Shown here piece after piece: positions 1 to 7,552 of a stretch of 16,138 nt of DNA. Position numbers and translations under genes: made by a program. The stretch's first letter is position 1; each line of letters opens with the position of its first letter. Source of the stretch: UBA2402 sp037139735 (GTDB lineage: Bacteria > Planctomycetota > Phycisphaerae > Phycisphaerales > UBA1924); assembly GCA_037139735.1 (NCBI GenBank), contig JBAXFU010000075.1:1-16138 (forward strand), written 5' to 3'. The notes beneath the pieces were generated by a model. That model searched no databases and was not told the DNA's origin. It saw nothing but the letters and a program-made list of their open reading frames with translations.

Positions 1-146
1 TGGTGGGTCAGACCGAGGCAACGGGCGTTTCGAGGAAATGCCGCGGGGTTCCGGTTTCGGAATCAGGCGGCAGGAGTGTGGGGAGTCAATGGGCCCGGTG
101 GGTGTCAACCGTCATCAGGCCCTGTGGAGGTCGGGTGCGGGGATGG

Positions 147-1061
147 TCAACTCGTGGGCACGCGTCGGAGTCCTTGGTGGTGACGACGTCTGGCGGTCAT
201 GACGAGACTGCCGCAGGTGAAGAGGCCGAGCGCGGCTGGGGAGGGGACGAGGTTGATGGAGGCGCCGGTGACGTTGACGGCGGCGATGAGGGAGCCGAAG
301 TTGTCGGAGGTGGAGGCGAACCAGGTGGCCCGGCGAGCGCCGGTGGTGGAGTCGCGGGACATGCCCTCGAGCGGAGCGTCGACGCCGAGCGTTCGCGACT
401 CGCCGGGGTCGAGCAGGCCTGCGTCGATGGCGAACTGGAAGATGAGGACGTCGGTGGATCCGAAGCGGAAGGCGGGGTCGGTGGGGCCGACCTGAGGGAA
501 GCCCTTTTGGACGCAGGCGAGTCCGCCAGCGCCGTTGAAGTTGTTGACGGCGCCGGTGCCGCTGGTGGGACCTGTGCCGGTCCAACGGGTGACGTCGTTG
601 CGGGCGATGCGAAGGAACGAGCCGCTTGGCGCATCGCCGGAGTTGGCGACGTGACGGTGGACGATGTAGCTCTGAAGGCCGGAGGGTCCGGTGGCGGCGA
701 AGGGGCGAACGCGGCCGAAGGGGCCGTTGAGGGGATCGGAGGAGATGTCGATCGCGCCGCCGTTGGTGTTGTTGCCGACGTTGGCGAAGGGGGCGATCTC
801 GTCGGACGCGCGGACGTTGCTGACGACGGGCTGCCAGGTGAGGCCGGCGAAGCCGACGGGGGTGACGCCGTCGTCGCTGTTCCAGCTCACGAGGGCCCGG
901 ACGAGCACGCGTCGCTGACCGAGGTTGGGGTTGTACGAGACCTGATTGCTCCAGGAGAGTCCGTCGAGACTCACCTGGAGGTTGAGGTTGGTCGAGGAGG
1001 CCGCGAGCGTGGTGCCCGCGGCGAGCCCCAACGCGAGGGCGAACGAAGTCGAACGAATCAT
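147..1061 (-). CDS. Exported PEP-CTERM (VPSP-type) sorting-signal protein of unknown function
   Basis: A 304-residue secreted protein of unknown function. Residues 1-20 form a signal peptide (basic MIRS start, hydrophobic ALALGLAAGTTLA, cleavage likely after the A at 20). The middle is rich in Gly, Asn, Ser and Thr and looks like a beta-rich extracellular domain; I recognise no catalytic motif. Residues 272-275 read VPSP, followed by a short hydrophobic segment (about 276-290) and an Arg cluster at 291-293. That is the tripartite PEP-CTERM layout recognised by exosortases, in the VPSP variant common in planctomycetes. The protein would be exported, sorted at the membrane by an exosortase encoded elsewhere, and released or anchored at the surface. 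I chose the ATG at 1061 because it places the signal peptide at the N-terminus; the frame stays open upstream but codes for an Arg-rich non-signal stretch. The Shine-Dalgarno is poor (AAAGGG about 14 nt away). Oddly, about 11 residues (HHQGLRRVPTS) follow the Arg cluster, where such proteins usually end. Family call is firm, function unknown. Confidence 0.82.
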   Translation of the reverse strand: MIRSTSFALALGLAAGTTLAASSTNLNLQVSLDGLSWSNQVSYNPNLGQRRVLVRALVSWNSDDGVTPVGFAGLTWQPVVSNVRASDEIAPFANVGNNTNGGAIDISSDPLNGPFGRVRPFAATGPSGLQSYIVHRHVANSGDAPSGSFLRIARNDVTRWTGTGPTSGTGAVNNFNGAGGLACVQKGFPQVGPTDPAFRFGSTDVLIFQFAIDAGLLDPGESRTLGVDAPLEGMSRDSTTGARRATWFASTSDNFGSLIAAVNVTGASINLVPSPAALGLFTCGSLVMTARRRHHQGLRRVPTS

Positions 1062-1522
1062 GGCAGAAAACACAGCCCTTTCCGCCTCGTCTCTTCCTGT
1101 CGGGTCCCGTGGCCGCCGGTTGAGAGTCCGGCCTGCCGGAGATGGAGCGCACCATCTCCGTGCACCGCGGAGCGAGGGCTTCGCGGCGTTGATCGGGAAG
1201 ACGACTTGTCGCTTGGAACTCGAACGATTCCTCGAACGCCGCGGCACATGTCGCGACACCCGCCGCTCACCATCGCCCGTCCGGAGGAACCCAACCGCTT
1301 CGGGTCGGCCGTCGGCCCTCGATCCGCTCCACGACTTGACGCAAGGTCACGATGACAAGCAAACATCCTTCGCCCGAATCGTTCGGACGATGTTGCGTCT
1401 CACGCATGCCGTACGCTTGGTTGTGGAAGGGTTCGGAGAACCCGCGACTACCTGATGCCGTTCGCATTCATTCAGACAGACTCCAGTGAAGCCCGTCTTG
1501 TCGCTCGCTCCGATGGGGGCCC

Positions 1523-1551
1523 AGTCTACACGATGAATCGCCCTTCTGCAA
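1523..1551 (-). promoter_or_regulatory. Candidate sigma-70-type promoter reading toward the PEP-CTERM gene
   Basis: On the minus strand TTGCAG (complement of 1546-1551) and TAGACT (complement of 1523-1528) are separated by exactly 17 nt. The -10 matches TATAAT at 4 of 6 positions and the -35 starts TTG. Directly upstream (about 1555-1580) the strand carries T5 and A5 runs about 9-10 nt apart, like an UP element or bent DNA, which stands out in such GC-rich sequence. GTTTTT (1555-1560) and AAAAAC (1574-1579) also form an inverted repeat. Transcription would start near 1516, about 455 nt before the PEP-CTERM start codon. Either that gene has a long leader or this promoter serves a small RNA. 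Confidence 0.4.
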
Positions 1552-1670
1552 GCTGTTTTTCCGATTTTTCCGCAAAAACGCACTTTCGCTCTCGAGCCCG
1601 GCGTGCGGCGGGTTCGGGGCGAGCCGAGGGCGAGGGAGGCGTCGCGGCGATGCGTGACGCGTCGATCCGC

Positions 1671-1710
1671 AAGCCGGTGTCGATGGAAGGAAGCCGGTGT
1701 CGATGCAAGG
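1671..1710. repeat. Two-copy 20-bp tandem direct repeat
   Basis: Units at 1671-1690 and 1691-1710 begin AAGCCGGTGT and are identical except for one base (G at 1685, C at 1705). It lies in the non-coding stretch just past the 3' end of the asparagine-synthetase-like gene. Its role is unknown; it could be a simple slippage duplication or a protein-binding pair. Confidence 0.85.
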
Positions 1711-1772
1711 GGGCCGCGTGAGCGGTGCGGCACGAGTGGTTCGTCGCGTGGTGCGCCGGCGCCGGTCCGCGT

Positions 1773-3557
1773 TCAGCGGATGACCGGCGACACGCGCTGC
1801 TCGGATTCGAAGCGTTCGCGACATCCCAGGTCGTGCATGGCGCGGTTGACGTCCTCGCGGACGGTCTCGACGCTGTCGCCGTTGATGAAGAGCCGCCGCC
1901 AGATGCCCAGGTTGAGGGCGGTGAAGAGCATCTGCGAGTGGTAGATCTCGGGGCTCTGCAGCGAACGGAGCAGTTGCTCGTCGATGCCCTTGGCCGCCAC
2001 CGTGACGAGCGGCTCGAGGACGCTGTTGCGGGGCCCGTATCGCTCGGAGCGGATGCCGAAGGCGGCCTTGGGTCGCGTGATGATCGATTCCTCGATCCCC
2101 AGCGAGCGGCCGACGTCGCGGAGGGCGGCCTTGGGCTCCAGCAACTTCTGAGTCCAGGGGATCCGGTAGGCGCGATCGATGAGTCGCTCGTTGGGATACG
2201 GATAGAAGACGCTCACGCCCGCGCCCTCGCCCACGAGGCTCCACACCACCTGCGTCTCCGTGCCCTCGCTGAGGAATCCGAGGATCGAGACCGCGTCGAG
2301 GAGCGAGCGGCCCGCGTAGGCCTGCATGCCCTGGGCGCGTCCCTGGGTGATCTCGCGTCGGGTGCAACCGAACGTCTTGCGGATCCAGGGTTCGTGTCCG
2401 AACATCGCGAGCGACCAGAGAATGTGGTCGGGGTCGTCCAGCGGCGTCGTCGGATCGAACTTGCGTCCGGCCATCTCCGCCACCAGGCCAAAGCGGTTCA
2501 GCCGCCGTGCGGCGACGCGCAGCTGCCACCTGATCGGCGGACAGCCCAGCGCCCACCGCTGGGCGGGATGCTGCAGCAGGTGGTTGAGGAACCGGTGGAA
2601 GCGGAAGCCGAACATGCCGTCGGCGCCCTCGCCGCACGAGACGACATCGACGCCCGCGGGCGAGAGTCGATCGCGGAAGATGCAGTACAGCAGCACCGTC
2701 TGCAGGTGGATGACGGGTTGCTCGGCGTGCCAGATGCAATCGACGAGGCTCCGCAGATAGGACGCCATCGTCGGGACGTGCACCACATGCGACAGCCCCA
2801 GGCTTTTCGCGGCCGTCGTCGCGTATGTGTACTCGAGGTCGTCCGACGAGTCCTCGAAGGGATAGGCGCACGACCAAGACCGTGTCGAGCCCATGCGCTG
2901 CGAGGCGATCCTGGTCAGGATGGAGGAGTCGAGGCCTCCGCTCAGGAGCGGAGCGAACCGCGACTGGTCGAGATTGGCCTCGTCGTGCACCGATTCGAGC
3001 GCGGCGCGACAATCGGCCACGAGGTCGCCTCGGGTCGACGCTTCGGGCTCGGGGGGCGAGAAGACGCCGGTGGTCCGGACCGACCAGCCGCGAGGACCTC
3101 GCGTCACGGTGATCTCTTCGTCCGCCTGCAGCTGCCGCACGCCCTTGAGGAGGGTGCTTCCCGGCATCGCGTAGCGATACTGGAAGAGCTCGGGCAGCTT
3201 GCGTTCGTTCTCCTCGATCGGGACGCCAAGCTGCTTGAGCAGCTTGATGTGGCTGGCGATGAAGACTTCGCCGAAGCGTTCGACGTAGTAGACGTGGCGA
3301 CCGGAGTTCAGCCGCCGCCGCACGGTGGCCTCGCCGGTCGCAAGGTCGACGCGGGCTCGCACCAGCCAGTAGCGGGCCGCGCCGGCGCGGGCGGGGAGGG
3401 ATTCACCCACCTCCGCGACGCCGTCCGCCACTCGCTCCACGCCCAGCAGGTCGTTGGCCGCGGTGAGCAGGTGGCCCCCGCCACAGGGCCTGGTCGTCGT
3501 CCGCAGGCCCGCGAGGTCGACTCGCCGTTCAGTGAGGGTCAACGCGATCACGAACAT
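1773..3557 (-). CDS. Asparagine-synthetase-family amide/lactam-forming ATP-dependent enzyme lacking the glutaminase cysteine
   Basis: A 594-residue homologue of class B asparagine synthetase. Residues 1-170 keep the outline of the Ntn glutaminase domain (IASHIKLLKQLG at 100-111, then MPGSTLLKGVRQL at 131-143), but the protein starts MFVIAL, so the Cys-2 nucleophile is missing and glutamine hydrolysis is not expected. Residues about 180-560 are the ATP-pyrophosphatase synthetase domain: PP-loop SGGLDSS at 206-212, GEGADGMFG at 309-317 (usually GEGADELFGG), and KAALRDVG with RPKAAFG at 476-501. The family adenylates a carboxylate and joins it to an amine. Without glutaminase the amine must be free ammonia or part of the substrate, as in beta-lactam and carbapenam synthetases or lasso-peptide cyclases. 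The ATG at 3557 is supported by GGGGAG 7 nt upstream. Related amidotransferases occur in exosortase-linked surface loci, and a PEP-CTERM gene lies nearby, but the 711-nt gap argues against an operon. Substrate unknown. Confidence 0.85.
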   Translation of the reverse strand: MFVIALTLTERRVDLAGLRTTTRPCGGGHLLTAANDLLGVERVADGVAEVGESLPARAGAARYWLVRARVDLATGEATVRRRLNSGRHVYYVERFGEVFIASHIKLLKQLGVPIEENERKLPELFQYRYAMPGSTLLKGVRQLQADEEITVTRGPRGWSVRTTGVFSPPEPEASTRGDLVADCRAALESVHDEANLDQSRFAPLLSGGLDSSILTRIASQRMGSTRSWSCAYPFEDSSDDLEYTYATTAAKSLGLSHVVHVPTMASYLRSLVDCIWHAEQPVIHLQTVLLYCIFRDRLSPAGVDVVSCGEGADGMFGFRFHRFLNHLLQHPAQRWALGCPPIRWQLRVAARRLNRFGLVAEMAGRKFDPTTPLDDPDHILWSLAMFGHEPWIRKTFGCTRREITQGRAQGMQAYAGRSLLDAVSILGFLSEGTETQVVWSLVGEGAGVSVFYPYPNERLIDRAYRIPWTQKLLEPKAALRDVGRSLGIEESIITRPKAAFGIRSERYGPRNSVLEPLVTVAAKGIDEQLLRSLQSPEIYHSQMLFTALNLGIWRRLFINGDSVETVREDVNRAMHDLGCRERFESEQRVSPVIR

Positions 3558-3999
3558 CGGATCGCTCCCCGTCTCGTGCTCGATGGATGCCGAGCGTCGC
3601 GACAGGAAGTCGATTCGCGACGCGGAGGCGATCGCCGACCGGAACGATCCGGATGGACGACGACGTCTCCTCGCGGAGTCGCTCCTTCAAGCGTCCTGAC
3701 GCTCGATGCCGGCGAACGAGGCCGGCACTGATCGGGGTGAAGAACTGCTGACATGCCTCGGTCCATGATAGTCGAACGCCTGCCACCGGGTCGATGCCTC
3801 CTGCCCCCGACCGCCGGCCGTGACACCCGTGGTCAATGCCGACCGATGCGTCCGATAGCGGTCGACCCCGCTGAGTCGTGGCCGAGTGACGGACCTGCCG
3901 GCATTTCGGCGGGTGGGTGCGTGACAAGGTAAGGCGTCCCGCCGCATCGTGAACGCGGCGTGCGCTGCGGCATTGCCTGCACGCCCGCGAGCGCGTCTG
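3558..3999. other. Intergenic region between divergent genes, no gene seen
   Basis: This separates the minus-strand asparagine-synthetase-like gene from the plus-strand thymidine kinase gene. Open frames here are short, Arg-rich or Pro-rich and resemble no family. A weak hairpin lies at 3894-3913 (CCTGCCG, 6-nt loop, CGGCGGG, one G-T pair) with no T run after it. I could not pick out a convincing promoter for the minus-strand gene, although one must lie here. Confidence 0.55.
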
Positions 4000-4005
4000 T
4001 ACGAT
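4000..4005 (+). promoter_or_regulatory. Leaderless-type -10 box of tdk
   Basis: TACGAT ends exactly 6 nt before the tdk ATG, so transcription would be expected to start at the A of the start codon. No Shine-Dalgarno is visible and no good -35 is present (TGCACG at 3978-3983 is the nearest at a 16-nt spacing). The same arrangement precedes glnS, the methyltransferase gene and cysS. Confidence 0.5.
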
Positions 4006-4011
4006 GGCTTC

Positions 4012-4569
4012 ATGACTCAGGATCCCGCCATCACGCAGGGGCGGCTCGAAGTGGTGTGCGGGCCGATGTTCGCGGGCAAGAGCACCCGTTTGCTCGCGCG
4101 GGGGGCGGAACTGGTCGCCGCGGGCGTCATGGTGCAGGCCTTCAAGCCCTCGAGCGACGATCGCTACGACGGCGCACGGCACATCGTCACGCACGATCGG
4201 CGGCGGCTCGAGGCCGTGCCCATCGCCCGCGCCGAGCAGGTGCTCGACACGAACGCCCTGGCGGTGATCATCGACGAGATCCACTTCTTCGGAGATGAAC
4301 TGGTGGCACCATGCATGCGTCTGGTTCACGCCGGGAGGCTGGTCATCGTGGCCGGAGTCGACCGGGACCATCGCGGACGGCCGTTTTCGCCATTCCCGGC
4401 CCTGCTGTGCGAGGCCGACCGCGTCGACAAGCTTCATGCCGTCTGTGCGAGGTGCGGGGGCCTGGCGTGCCATACGCAGCGGCTGGTCGAGTCCGGCGAG
4501 ACCATCGTCGTCGGCGGCGCGGAGGCGTACGAGCCCAGATGCCGCGGGTGCTTCAGGCCCGCTCCGTGA
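4012..4569 (+). CDS. tdk: Thymidine kinase, type II (TK1-like)
   Basis: Phosphorylates thymidine (and deoxyuridine) to the monophosphate with ATP in the cytosol, for pyrimidine salvage. The 185 residues match the usual bacterial length. Visible are the P-loop GPMFAGKST (17-25), a KPSSDDRYD segment (45-53), the Walker B/catalytic segment DEIHFF (88-93) with the presumed catalytic Glu-89, the lasso-loop region RDHRGRPFSPFPALLCEAD (118-136), and a structural zinc site formed by C145, C148, C177 and C180. The position after DEI is His, where many family members have Gln (DEGQF or DECQF). I chose the ATG at 4012 because the P-loop then lies at the normal distance from the N-terminus and a -10-like box sits 6 nt upstream; an upstream in-frame GTG at 3949 would put that box inside the gene. 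The 3' end overlaps the convergent uridine-kinase-like gene by 17 bp, which leaves no room for a terminator between them. Confidence 0.95.
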   Translation: MTQDPAITQGRLEVVCGPMFAGKSTRLLARGAELVAAGVMVQAFKPSSDDRYDGARHIVTHDRRRLEAVPIARAEQVLDTNALAVIIDEIHFFGDELVAPCMRLVHAGRLVIVAGVDRDHRGRPFSPFPALLCEADRVDKLHAVCARCGGLACHTQRLVESGETIVVGGAEAYEPRCRGCFRPAP

Positions 4570-5176
4570 CCCCGCCCGCGGGTCGCCATGCGTCGTTCAC
4601 GACGACCAGGTGGGCCATGGCCCGATAGGTCGCGGCGTATCGCTCGAAGGTCGGGTCGGCCACGCCGTGGAAGAAGTTCCTGGCCTTCTCGACGCCCCAG
4701 CCCCGGACGCCGGTTTGCTCGAGATGTTCCCACCTCGACCACCGCACCGACGCCGGCGCCTCGACGAAGACCCGCAGGTCGACGCTGGGGACGACCAGGT
4801 CGTGCAGGGCGTGAATGCCCTCGCAGACGATGAGCGGGTGGGGGGCGACGCGGCGGGAGGATTCGCGGCGGTGGGTCTGGAAGCTCCAGACGGGAATGTC
4901 GCGGGGAATGCCTCGACGCAGGTGCGAGAGGTCCCGGCCCAGCGAGGCGTAGTCGGCGAGTTCGGGCAGATCGCGGCGTTCCTCGGGGATGTGCTGGTAG
5001 TCCGGGAGATAGTCGTCGGAACTCAGGACACAGGGCGAGAGGAGCGAGGCCAGATGGCTCTTGCCCGAGCCCACGGGGCCCGTGATGCCCACCACGACAT
5101 GCGGGTGCGTTCCGCGAGGCAGCATCGCAAGGATCGTCTCGACGGCCTTGGTCATGGGCACGACGGGCGTCGTCAT
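4553..5176 (-). CDS. Uridine-kinase-family P-loop kinase
   Basis: A 207-residue P-loop kinase of the uridine kinase / phosphoribulokinase superfamily, probably phosphorylating uridine or a related small hydroxyl-bearing metabolite. The Walker A is GPVGSGKS (33-40), followed by LSSDDYLPDY (51-60), RRDLPELADY (67-76), IPVWSF (94-99), the VCEGIHAL strand-loop (117-124), VFVEAP (136-141) and a conserved-looking RGWGVEKARNFFHGVADPTF (158-177). The start at 5176 overlaps the stop of the upstream methionine sulfoxide reductase gene as ATGA, so translation is probably coupled and the two genes form one transcript. It faces tdk tail to tail with a 17-bp coding overlap; both enzymes would act in nucleoside salvage, but on opposite strands. 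Uridine as substrate is a family inference; related planctomycete-type proteins are not well characterised as far as I know. Confidence 0.82.
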   Translation of the reverse strand: MTTPVVPMTKAVETILAMLPRGTHPHVVVGITGPVGSGKSHLASLLSPCVLSSDDYLPDYQHIPEERRDLPELADYASLGRDLSHLRRGIPRDIPVWSFQTHRRESSRRVAPHPLIVCEGIHALHDLVVPSVDLRVFVEAPASVRWSRWEHLEQTGVRGWGVEKARNFFHGVADPTFERYAATYRAMAHLVVVNDAWRPAGGVTERA

Positions 5177-5709
5177 GGGAAGCGGCTCTCGAGGTGCAGG
5201 GCGTTCGCGGAAGTGAGGCCGAGGGCCACGAGCAGGGCGGTCATTCCTTGGACGTCGGGTTGGTCGAACGAGGCCAAGTCCCAACTGTCGACGTCGAGGA
5301 CGGCGTCGCAGGAGCCGTCGGTCGCGAGCAGAGGGATGACCAGTTCGGATTGGTCCTTGGGGTCGCAGGCGATGTAATTGGGGCCCAGGGTGCGGACGTC
5401 GCGGATGACGATGGGGCGGCGTTCGAGCATGCCCGTGCCGCACATGCCGTGGAGGCCGATGGGGCTGCAGGCGGGCTTGGGTTCGCGGCAGACGAGGGAC
5501 ATCTCGGTGGGCGACGAGCGTTCATAGAAGCCGATCCAGGAGATGCCGCTGGAGCCCACGCCACCCCAGAGCAGGTCGATGCACCGTCGCATGGCGACGT
5601 GGCGAGCGGGGCCGGTGAGCAAGGGCGGACGAGCGGCGGCCAGGCCATGGCGCTCGAGCAGGGCGGCGTAGTCGCGGCGGGGGGCGGCGGCGGGGTGGGG
5701 GTCGAGCAT
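5173..5709 (-). CDS. msrC: Free methionine-(R)-sulfoxide reductase, GAF-fold
   Basis: A single GAF-domain protein of 178 residues matching the fRMsr family, which reduces free L-methionine-R-sulfoxide using thioredoxin. The hallmark segments are present: SWIGFYER (57-64), PACSPIGLHGMCGTG (79-93) and NYIACDPKDQSELVIPLLA (111-129). The three family cysteines are C81, C90 and C115, so the protein should be catalytically competent. The start is uncertain. I prefer the ATG at 5709, which gives the normal family length; an in-frame GTG at 5751 would add 14 residues but leave only 13 nt to the divergent glnS ATG and cover the glnS -10 box. AACAAT lies 8 nt before the ATG at 5709 and might be a weak leaderless -10. 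The gene is translationally coupled to the downstream uridine-kinase-like gene. Confidence 0.85.
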   Translation of the reverse strand: MLDPHPAAAPRRDYAALLERHGLAAARPPLLTGPARHVAMRRCIDLLWGGVGSSGISWIGFYERSSPTEMSLVCREPKPACSPIGLHGMCGTGMLERRPIVIRDVRTLGPNYIACDPKDQSELVIPLLATDGSCDAVLDVDSWDLASFDQPDVQGMTALLVALGLTSANALHLESRFP

Positions 5710-5752
5710 CGGGGACGATTGTTGGGGGCGGGGGAGGAGGCGGTGCTTCACC

Positions 5753-5758
5753 TACCAT
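5753..5758 (+). promoter_or_regulatory. Leaderless-type -10 box of glnS
   Basis: TACCAT lies exactly 6 nt before the glnS ATG at 5765, the spacing expected if transcription begins at the start codon. There is no Shine-Dalgarno in its place. The upstream strand is a G-rich purine run (5722-5742) without a recognisable -35. Confidence 0.5.
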
Positions 5759-5764
5759 CCCGGC

Positions 5765-7552
5765 ATGTCGGACACCGCACGCCATCCTGACGGCGAGAAG
5801 CCTCGCCACCTCAACTTCCTCGAGCAGATCGTCGAGGCGGACAACGCCTCGGGCAAGTGGGGCACGGACGACCGGGGCAACCCCAAGGTCCACACCCGAT
5901 TCCCTCCCGAACCCAACGGCTACCTGCACATCGGCCACGCGAAGAGCATCTGCCTCAACTCGGGGCTGGCCCGGTCGTACGCCGGCACCTTCAACCTGCG
6001 GTTCGACGACACCAACCCGGCCAAGGAAGAGCAGGAGTACGTCGACGCGATCATCAAGGACGTCGAGTGGCTCACGGGCGGCCACGCCGGCTACCGCTTC
6101 GGCGGCATCTTCTGGGCCAGTTCCTACTTCGAGCGGATGTACGGCTGGGCCGAGGAACTCATCCAGAAGGGCCTCGCGTACGTCTGCGACCTGTCGGCCG
6201 AGGAGGTGGGCAAGCGTCGCGGCAGCATCGGCGTGCCCGCCACCAGCCCCTTCCGCGATCGGGATCCCGCGGAGAGTCTCGCGCTCTTCCGCGACATGCG
6301 GGCCGGGAAGTTCCCCAACGGCGCGAGGACGCTCCGCGCGAAGATCGACCTTGCGAGCCCCAACTTCACGATGCGCGACCCGGTGATGTACCGCATCATC
6401 CACGAGTCGCACCACCACACGGGCGACGCGTGGTGCCTCTACCCGATGTACGACTGGGCCCACTGCCTCGAGGACAGTCTCGAGGGGATCTCCCACTCCA
6501 TCTGCACGCTCGAGTTCCGCAACAACCGTCCGCTCTACGACTGGTTCATCGACGCCATCAACAAGGATCGCGGGCCCGGCAGCCGCTGGGGCGAACGCAT
6601 CCACCACCCGCAGCAGATCGAGTTCGCGCGGCTCAACCTCACGTACACGGTGATGAGCAAGCGGTTCCTGCTCTCGCTGGTCAAGGAGGCCCGCGTCTCG
6701 GGGTGGGATGATCCTCGCATGCCCACGATCTGCGGCTTGCGTCGCCGCGGCTACACCTCGGCTTCGATTCGCGCCTTCTGCGACGACATCGGCGTGACGA
6801 CGCAGGAGAGCACGATCGACGTGGGCCGGCTGGAGCACGCCGTTCGCGACGACCTCAACAAGACGGCCCCTCGCGTGATGAGCGTGCTGCGGCCGCTGAA
6901 GGTGGTCATCGAGAACTGGCCCGAGGGGAAAGTCGACGAGCTCGACTTCGTGATCAATCCCGAAGACCCGGGCGCGGGCACCCGCAAGGTGACCTTCACG
7001 CGCGAGATCTACATCGAGCGAGAGGACTTCATGGAGGTCCCCGCCAAGAAGTTCTTCCGCCTCGCCCCCGGGCAGGAGGTGCGGCTGCGGTGGGCCTACT
7101 TCATCCGCTGCACGGGCGTGGTGAAGGACGCTTCGGGCGAGATCGTCGAGGTGCGGGCCACCTACGACCCCGAGACCCGCGGCGGCGACGCCCCGCACGG
7201 CCCCGACGGGCAGCCCTTGCGGAAGGTCAAGGGCACGCTCCACTGGATCAGCGCGCAGCATGCCGTCAAGGGCGAGGTGCGGCTCTTCGACCGTCTCTTC
7301 AACGTGGAAGAGCCGGGCAAGCGGACCGGCAACCAGCTCGACGACCTCAACCCCAACTCGCTGGAGCGCATCGAGGCGATGCTCGACCCGGCGGTGGCGG
7401 GGGCGGCCCCGGGTTCGACCTTCCAGTTCGAGCGTCTGGGCTACTTCTGTGTCGATTCCGATAGCCGCCCGGGGGCGCTCGTGCTCAACCGCACGGTGAC
7501 GCTCAAGGACGCGTGGGCCAAGGCGGGTGCGGCGGGTGCGGCGGGCGCGTGA
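5765..7552 (+). CDS. glnS: Glutaminyl-tRNA synthetase
   Basis: Charges tRNA-Gln with glutamine (class I aminoacyl-tRNA synthetase, cytosol). The 595 residues compare with about 555 in E. coli. The GlnRS-type N-terminal motif FPPEPNGYLHIGHAKSI (46-62) contains the HIGH signature at 55-58 and separates it from GluRS. DDTNP follows at about 81-85. The KMSKS equivalent is VMSKR (296-300), and the C-terminal anticodon-binding beta-barrels include VTFTREIYIEREDF and a long LHWISAQHA segment. Having a dedicated GlnRS means Gln-tRNA need not depend on the GatCAB route. The C-terminus ends in an Ala/Gly-rich tail (KAGAAGAAGA) encoded by 9-bp repeats, probably slippage-derived extra residues. Start at 5765 is the family start and has a -10-like TACCAT 6 nt upstream. 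Confidence 0.97.
   Translation: MSDTARHPDGEKPRHLNFLEQIVEADNASGKWGTDDRGNPKVHTRFPPEPNGYLHIGHAKSICLNSGLARSYAGTFNLRFDDTNPAKEEQEYVDAIIKDVEWLTGGHAGYRFGGIFWASSYFERMYGWAEELIQKGLAYVCDLSAEEVGKRRGSIGVPATSPFRDRDPAESLALFRDMRAGKFPNGARTLRAKIDLASPNFTMRDPVMYRIIHESHHHTGDAWCLYPMYDWAHCLEDSLEGISHSICTLEFRNNRPLYDWFIDAINKDRGPGSRWGERIHHPQQIEFARLNLTYTVMSKRFLLSLVKEARVSGWDDPRMPTICGLRRRGYTSASIRAFCDDIGVTTQESTIDVGRLEHAVRDDLNKTAPRVMSVLRPLKVVIENWPEGKVDELDFVINPEDPGAGTRKVTFTREIYIEREDFMEVPAKKFFRLAPGQEVRLRWAYFIRCTGVVKDASGEIVEVRATYDPETRGGDAPHGPDGQPLRKVKGTLHWISAQHAVKGEVRLFDRLFNVEEPGKRTGNQLDDLNPNSLERIEAMLDPAVAGAAPGSTFQFERLGYFCVDSDSRPGALVLNRTVTLKDAWAKAGAAGAAGA

Larger units (their letters stand above)
1062..1772. other. Intergenic region, 711 nt, with promoter-like and repeat elements
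   Basis: I find no convincing gene between the asparagine-synthetase-like gene and the PEP-CTERM gene, both on the minus strand. It holds a minus-strand promoter candidate at 1523-1551 with A/T tracts behind it, a 20-bp tandem repeat at 1671-1710, and a perfect 6-bp inverted repeat with a 3-nt loop (GGGTTC 1429-1434, GAACCC 1438-1443). That hairpin is not followed by a T run on either strand, so it is a poor intrinsic terminator. A 66-codon minus-strand frame starting with ATG at 1467 lies just downstream of the promoter candidate; its Arg-rich composition matches no family I know and I do not call it. The region is long enough for a small RNA or a long mRNA leader. Confidence 0.6.

Noticed and set aside
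3..1355. 450-codon plus-strand open frame opposite the PEP-CTERM gene
   Set aside because: Composition is low-complexity Gly/Ala/Glu/Val, as expected antisense to a GC-rich gene; the minus strand has a signal peptide and sorting signal in the proper places.
1425..1445. GGGTTCGGAGAACCC resembling a tRNA T-arm
   Set aside because: The stem is 6 bp with a 3-nt loop, not 5 bp with a 7-nt loop, and no acceptor, D or anticodon arms can be built around it.
1725..3731. 668-codon plus-strand frame opposite the asparagine-synthetase-like gene
   Set aside because: No recognisable motifs, whereas the minus frame carries the PP-loop and other family motifs.
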